Origin: Candidatus Omnitrophota bacterium
Lineage (GTDB): Bacteria; Omnitrophota; Gorgyraeia; Zapsychrales; Zapsychraceae
Direction: 5' to 3'
Assembly (NCBI GenBank): GCA_018399915.1
Contig: JAGYNW010000138.1
Coordinates: 1-5,853 of the forward strand
DNA: 5,853 nucleotides
Positions within the stretch are counted from its first letter, which is position 1. Each line of letters starts with the position of its first letter. Shown here in pieces: positions 1-3,400 of the stretch. A program made the translations under genes and the position numbers. The notes under the pieces were generated by a model that was not told where the DNA came from, searched no databases, and saw only the letters and a program-made list of their open reading frames with translations.

Positions 1-567
1 TTATATCTCTAAGAAGTTCTCTTTGGAGAAAGAATGGTGATGGATGGCAAATGTTTTTTCACCAAGGGACTTAAACGGCAATCTAAAACGCTTGCGTCGA
101 TTAAAGAAAAAAGAAAAGATAATGCCAAGATACTCAAAAAAACGAAATTTAAACTTCCCACGGAACGCGGGGGAGACACAAACAAGTCCGGAAAATTTCT
201 CAGGTTCCCTGAGAATAGTGGCAAAAGCGATCAATCCACCCAAACTTTCACCGAGTAAAAAGATCTTTTTTTGGGGATACTTGTTGCGGACCCGATCATA
301 TAAACGGAAAATGTCTTTCAAATAAACTTCAAAAGAATCCACATGGCCGGCGGGAGCAGGAGTTTCTCCAAACCCCTTTAACTCTATACCATAACAAGCA
401 ATCCGGTTCTGATTAAAAAATTCAGCTAAAGCCTGCCAGCGTGCGCTGTGCGCCCCCAAACCGTGTACTAAAATCACCGCGCAGAAAGGATCTGCCACAT
501 CCCACGCCCGGTATAAAATCTCTGCTTCTTTGTCCCTGAGAAGTTCTACCGAATTCAATCTGGCCAT
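1..567 (-). CDS. Alpha/beta hydrolase, monoacylglycerol lipase/serine aminopeptidase S33-like, short C-terminus
   Basis: The 188-residue product has the N-terminal half of an alpha/beta hydrolase of the Hydrolase_4 (lysophospholipase/monoacylglycerol lipase-like) type. Visible signals are the oxyanion strand and turn VILVHGLG (31-38), the GIELKGFGET segment (60-69) typical of the family's GxDxxGxGxS region, and the nucleophile elbow GESLGG (106-111) with Ser108 as predicted nucleophile. Residues 145-170 are aromatic and basic and resemble the start of the lid region. The frame ends at TAA in bases 1-3. Family members usually run about 250-300 residues, and the catalytic Asp and His normally lie after this point, so the protein is either truncated or frameshifted; a run of six A (minus strand, bases 54-59) lies near the end. 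The ATG at 567 sits inside the 3' end of the PPC/DUF296 gene (13 bp overlap), with AGGAG about 14 nt upstream. It is the last gene of a three-gene operon. Family is fairly sure; substrate is unknown. Confidence 0.8.
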   Translation of the reverse strand: MARLNSVELLRDKEAEILYRAWDVADPFCAVILVHGLGAHSARWQALAEFFNQNRIACYGIELKGFGETPAPAGHVDSFEVYLKDIFRLYDRVRNKYPQKKIFLLGESLGGLIAFATILREPEKFSGLVCVSPAFRGKFKFRFFEYLGIIFSFFFNRRKRFRLPFKSLGEKTFAIHHHSFSKENFLEI

Positions 568-977
568 AAATTCAACCCCGTCTCCTGATCATAAACCCGA
601 TTGAACTCCGGCCCCCGCAATTCCTTTATGCAGTATTCCGCCGCATAGATTTTAGCCCCAGGCATAAGATGCCCCCCATAACATTGCCCCTGATGATCAG
701 CGAGAACAACATGGGCATGAACAAATATCTCTGAACCGGATAAAGAAATATTGCCCGTGCAAACCGCTATTTCCAAGGTCTTTTTCAAATCCACACATTC
801 CACATATTGTTTTTCTGATTGTTTGTAATATCCCAATTTCGCATTTTTCAGAGCACCGATTACCGAAAAGGTTCCCAATCGGATATTTTCTTTAACGCAA
901 AGTTCCTGTAGGGATTCCCAAAGCCCGCGACCATACGCCAGGCGGCCTAAAAATTCCCGGCCGGATTCAACTTGCAT
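555..977 (-). CDS. PPC/DUF296 domain protein
   Basis: This 140-residue protein is one complete PPC (plant and prokaryote conserved, DUF296) domain. Recognisable features are the start GREFLGRLAYGRGLWESLQ (6-24), the GTFSVIGALKNAKLGYY strand pair (35-51), LEIAVCTGNIS (68-78), and the hallmark HAHVVLADHQG (87-97) followed by GGHL (101-104). His87, His89 and His103 are the conserved histidines of the family, which I recall as a metal site in trimeric prokaryotic structures. In plants the domain occurs in AT-hook DNA-binding proteins; no AT-hook is present here, so DNA binding should not be assumed. The ATG at 977 has a strong AGGAGG seven bases upstream, inside the Nudix gene, whose end it overlaps by 11 bp. 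Its own 3' end overlaps the hydrolase start by 13 bp, implying translational coupling. The molecular role of stand-alone bacterial PPC proteins is poorly defined. Confidence 0.88.
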   Translation of the reverse strand: MQVESGREFLGRLAYGRGLWESLQELCVKENIRLGTFSVIGALKNAKLGYYKQSEKQYVECVDLKKTLEIAVCTGNISLSGSEIFVHAHVVLADHQGQCYGGHLMPGAKIYAAEYCIKELRGPEFNRVYDQETGLNLWPD

Positions 978-1914
978 TGTATCCCCTCCTCTTCTTCTGA
1001 TTCAAATAGTCCTCAATAATCCGATTATGATCAAAGGCGTATTGCCGGCCCAAAAGGTCTTCATACTTAACAATCTGCAAACCCTTGGCGTCATCTCCAA
1101 ATGCCGGCTTTCCTTTTCCCTGACCGATGAAAGCCGTTGAGACCGTGTGAAACCGTGGGTCCCTTTTAGGGTCGGAATAAACATGAAATTGACAGAGACC
1201 TTCCATTTCCATATTGGTCTCCTCTTTGACCTCTCTTAAGACTGCGGCTTCCAGACTTTCCCCGTAATCAACAAAGCCTCCCGGTAAAGCCCAGCCATAC
1301 GGCGGATTAGAGCGTTCAATAAGAATAATTCCATCATCCATCTCAATGATCGCATCAACAGTAACATACGGCCCGTCTCCCAGCGTATCCTGCAGATGGG
1401 TCACATACCCCTGAATAGTCTGATAAAAGACTTCATAATCCTCTGGATCGGAAACACAAAGCAAAATATTTTTTAATGTGCTTTTTTGTGTTTTTAGATA
1501 TTTCAAAATCTCCTGAATCAGGATCTTGGCTTCTCCGGCAGAGGGAAAGAGCTTCCTTTCTCTGATCAATGGGGCGATGGCGACAGAATAAAGGTTCAAC
1601 TGATGAACGATCATAAGTGCCCGGGCAAAAGCCAGACGAAGATTCGCCTGGGTTTTTTCGGGACTCCTGCCATTCACTACCGTGAAGATCTCGTATTTTT
1701 GCTGCCCCCCGTCTTTGACCTCAAAATACGCTTGCCCAGGGCCAATATTTTCGCTTAAGACCTTGCGCTTTGCAAAAGGATTTTCCTTTGTTGGATTCGC
1801 GAGATAAACATCCCTGGACTTCGCATTTTTGGGTGTGGGCAAAATGATGGCGTCCCCAGAAAAATTGCGGATATCGCCTTTTTCAAAATACAATGATGTG
1901 TTTTTTATTTGCAT
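967..1914 (-). CDS. Macro-like domain fused to Nudix hydrolase, probable ADP-ribose pyrophosphatase
   Basis: Two domains are visible in 315 residues. Residues 8-175 read as a macro-like domain: YFEKGDI (9-15), DAIILPTP (21-28) in place of the usual DAIVNAAN, VAIAPL (111-116), a helix after LFPSAGEA (122-129), and NILLCVSDPEDYEVF (149-163). Residues 182-305 are a Nudix domain with a full box at 213-235, GFVDYGE...REVKEETNM; Asn234 stands where Gly is most common. YSDPKRDPRFHTVS (246-259) matches the pattern I recall from ADP-ribose pyrophosphatases, so hydrolysis of ADP-ribose to AMP and ribose 5-phosphate is the best guess. The open frame extends upstream to a GTG at 1962, but I prefer the ATG at 1914: the macro fold begins right after it, and GGAACGG lies about 6 nt upstream, whereas the GTG has only AT-rich sequence before it. 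First gene of the operon, overlapping the PPC gene by 11 bp. Confidence 0.87.
   Translation of the reverse strand: MQIKNTSLYFEKGDIRNFSGDAIILPTPKNAKSRDVYLANPTKENPFAKRKVLSENIGPGQAYFEVKDGGQQKYEIFTVVNGRSPEKTQANLRLAFARALMIVHQLNLYSVAIAPLIRERKLFPSAGEAKILIQEILKYLKTQKSTLKNILLCVSDPEDYEVFYQTIQGYVTHLQDTLGDGPYVTVDAIIEMDDGIILIERSNPPYGWALPGGFVDYGESLEAAVLREVKEETNMEMEGLCQFHVYSDPKRDPRFHTVSTAFIGQGKGKPAFGDDAKGLQIVKYEDLLGRQYAFDHNRIIEDYLNQKKRRGYNAS
985..990 (-). promoter_or_regulatory. Shine-Dalgarno site of the PPC/DUF296 gene
   Basis: A perfect AGGAGG on the minus strand lies seven bases before the ATG at 977. It is embedded in the last codons of the Nudix gene. It fixes the PPC start and suggests independent re-initiation at that junction rather than dependence on coupling alone. 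Confidence 0.8.
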
Positions 1915-1980
1915 GATATGCCGTTCCAATAAAGCCTGCTCAGATAAACACCTGTTGAACACTTACACAATAAATAATAC

Positions 1981-2027
1981 TTATATTATAAGTTAAAATT
2001 ATTATATAACGTTACCAGGCAAAGCAA
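1981..2027 (-). promoter_or_regulatory. Candidate promoter of the macro-Nudix/PPC/hydrolase operon
   Basis: The gap between the membrane-protein gene and the operon is strongly AT-rich on the minus strand. It holds a perfect -10 hexamer TATAAT at 2006-2001, with TTGCTT at 2027-2022 as a weak -35 (15-base spacer), and a second TATAAT at 1990-1985 without a clear -35. Either would start transcription upstream of the chosen ATG at 1914. AT richness alone can produce such matches, so the exact site is uncertain. Confidence 0.4.
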
Positions 2028-2068
2028 TACCAAATATTGAATTTTTTAAAAAACTAAGGTGGAGAGGA

Positions 2069-2953
2069 TTATTTCTTCAACTTTTCCGTAGGGATCTCAG
2101 AGGGATTCTCAAACTGAGAGACAATGCACAGATCATTTGCACACGAAAAAAAGAACCGCACAAAAGCTTCTTTTGTTTTTTCAGGGGAAATGCTGGAGGG
2201 AGTTTTTGCGGAGGATACATTCTTTAAATCTTTTTTCCTCAAATGACCCACAACTTTCAGAACCGCATCGACACCGATCTTATTGTCAGAACCCGGCACA
2301 TACTGGCTAAAATACTTGTTAAATTTTAGGGCCAAGTCATCAAAAACAATCGGGAACACAAATTGCTGACGATCATAGATGAGCGGGACATCCTGTTGAA
2401 ATGTATAAAGATTTTGTTCTTTTTCTCCGATGGCGACTACCTTCACTTCAAGTTCATAGTCTTCCGTTGCCTTGCCGAAAACATCTACAAGGATCTCTAC
2501 GGATGATCCTTCTTGACGGAAAGAAAGGCTGTCCAGTCGCGGATATTTTTGTTGCGCAACCTGCGGATCCTGTTCGGAAAGTCCTATCCTGTCTGTTAAA
2601 AGGCGTCCAAAACGAAAGGTCAGAAAGCTGATAAAAACCAAAAGAGTAATAATGCTCAACTTCAGAAAAAACTTGGCTTTTTTGAAATTCTCCGCGCGAT
2701 ATTCTTCATCATCCTCTTGTAAAACCTGGCCCTTTTTAAGGCCGAGAGATATAACGCGAACATTGACGAAGATAAAAACAACAAAGAAGAGAACCGCAAG
2801 AACAAGAAGAAGCCAACGAGGCCATTCTCCGTCTTCGATGACAAATGTCCACAATAGAGCTGTGGACGTTCCATAAACAAAAGCGGCGGACAGAGCCGCG
2901 ATAATGAATCCCAAAAAGCCGTATATCAAACCATACAATAATTTTAAATTCAT
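2069..2953 (-). CDS. Hypothetical membrane protein with three N-terminal helices and a C-terminal soluble domain
   Basis: I do not recognise the family. The 294-residue product has hydrophobic segments at about 5-37 (long, perhaps one helix plus a re-entrant part), 46-68 and 95-115. A charged acidic/basic loop (71-94, with EDDEEY) lies between the second and third. Residues 116-294 form a soluble domain with alternating strand-like stretches such as SSVEILVDVFGKA and YELEVKVVAIGE, suggesting a beta-rich fold. Two cysteines six residues apart (271 and 276, CANDLC) lie near the end. By charge the 71-94 loop is probably cytoplasmic, which would put the C-terminal domain outside. The open frame continues upstream to an ATG at 3112, but that extension only translates the tRNA gene; the start chosen here (ATG at 2953) has GGAG about 12 nt upstream and falls where the membrane segment begins. 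It lies 44 bp after the tRNA and could share its transcript. No clear terminator follows. Confidence 0.75.
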   Translation of the reverse strand: MNLKLLYGLIYGFLGFIIAALSAAFVYGTSTALLWTFVIEDGEWPRWLLLVLAVLFFVVFIFVNVRVISLGLKKGQVLQEDDEEYRAENFKKAKFFLKLSIITLLVFISFLTFRFGRLLTDRIGLSEQDPQVAQQKYPRLDSLSFRQEGSSVEILVDVFGKATEDYELEVKVVAIGEKEQNLYTFQQDVPLIYDRQQFVFPIVFDDLALKFNKYFSQYVPGSDNKIGVDAVLKVVGHLRKKDLKNVSSAKTPSSISPEKTKEAFVRFFFSCANDLCIVSQFENPSEIPTEKLKK

Positions 2954-2997
2954 TTCGTCGCCTGACTCCAGAGAAGGTCTTTCCGGTTCTTTAATAA

Positions 2998-3074
2998 TGG
3001 TCGGGGAGCCGGGATTCGAACCCGGGACCCCATGCTCCCAAAGCACGTACGCTAGCCAGCTGCGCCACTCCCCG
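2998..3074 (-). tRNA. tRNA-Pro (anticodon TGG)
   Basis: A complete 77-nt cloverleaf can be drawn. The acceptor stem CGGGGAG pairs with CTCCCCG, followed by discriminator A and an encoded CCA at 3000-2998. The D stem is GCGC/GCGT with loop AGCTGGCTA. The anticodon stem CGTGC/GCATG encloses TTTGGGA, giving anticodon TGG. The variable loop is GGGTC, and the T arm is CCGGG-TTCGAAT-CCCGG. The C at the first position and the overall sequence match the usual bacterial tRNA-Pro pattern. It should read CCA and, by wobble, other proline codons. Confidence 0.96.
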
Positions 3075-3116
3075 AACCTAAATTTTGACAAAGACAGGTA
3101 CTGCATCCGCATTTAC

Positions 3117-3144
3117 CATATATAAATGATAATTGCTTCAGCAA
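3117..3144 (-). promoter_or_regulatory. Candidate promoter of tRNA-Pro and the membrane-protein gene
   Basis: On the minus strand TTGCTG (3144-3139) and TATATG (3122-3117) are separated by 16 bases, giving a plausible sigma70-type promoter. Transcription would start about 35 bases before the tRNA 5' end. The -35 element lies within a perfect 14-bp dyad. The -10 is imperfect, so confidence is limited. Confidence 0.4.
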
Positions 3145-3145
3145 T
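3132..3145. repeat. Short inverted repeat at the putative tRNA promoter
   Basis: ATTGCT-TC-AGCAAT is a perfect 6-bp inverted repeat with a two-base centre. It overlaps the candidate -35 box. It could be a small operator-like dyad, but it is short and lies in AT-rich sequence, so chance is a real alternative. Confidence 0.3.
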
Positions 3146-3203
3146 AAGTTACAGAAGAATATCATAGCCCCCCGGCTTTTTCAAGAAATTTATTACTCTT
3201 CCT

Positions 3204-3255
3204 GAAAACAAGAAAGGACACGTATACATATACATCTTAAAACGTGTCCTTTCTT
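3204..3255 (-). terminator. Probable intrinsic terminator of the surface-protein gene
   Basis: A perfect 14-bp inverted repeat (AAGAAAGGACACGT at 3210-3223 and its complement at 3242-3255) encloses an 18-base AT-rich loop. On the minus strand the stem ends in CTTTCTT followed by GTTTTC, a T-rich tail. It lies about 140 bp past the stop of the surface-protein gene and before the tRNA promoter, which is where a terminator is expected. The loop is long and the stem only moderately GC-rich, so its efficiency is uncertain. Confidence 0.6.
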
Positions 3256-3334
3256 AATACATCCTAAAAGCCTCTCAGATGCATGCCCGATTGTAAGTTT
3301 TCCCCAAATCCTCGCTTACAGAGCTAAAAAAAAT

Positions 3335-3400
3335 ACAGATATCACAGCTACCGCCACAGCTATCACCACGGCACTCTTTACTGGCAGATGCAAAATTTTA
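3335..3400 (-). pseudogene. Decayed in-frame repeat unit beyond the stop of the surface-protein gene
   Basis: The 22 codons beginning with the stop codon TAA (3400-3398) align without gaps to the first 22 codons of the preceding 38-residue repeat. The cysteine spacing C-x4-C-x3-C-x2-C is retained: CRGDSCGGSCDIC against CGDDGCGGSCGTC. From the conserved AAA (Lys) codon onward, 34 of 45 bases match by hand count. The TAA replaces the first cysteine codon of the unit. The frame stays open for 40 codons to a TGA at 3277-3275. The simplest reading is that the ancestral protein had at least one more repeat and lost it by a premature stop. Confidence 0.6.

Noticed and set aside
1915..1962. GTG start at 1962 adding 16 residues to the macro-Nudix protein
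   Set aside because: No ribosome binding site precedes it and the added residues do not extend the domain; the ATG at 1914 is better, though the GTG cannot be excluded.
2998..3074. tRNA-Pro as an integration (att) site
   Set aside because: No integrase, no repeated tRNA 3' end and no mobile genes are seen in the window.
2951..3112. Upstream extension of the membrane-protein frame to an ATG at 3112, adding 53 residues
   Set aside because: The extra residues are a translation of the tRNA-Pro gene and its flanks. The ATG at 2953 has a ribosome binding site and leads directly into the first hydrophobic segment.
3166..3180. AGCC-CCCC-GGCT followed by TTTTT on the plus strand, terminator-like
   Set aside because: The stem is only four base pairs and no plus-strand gene precedes it.
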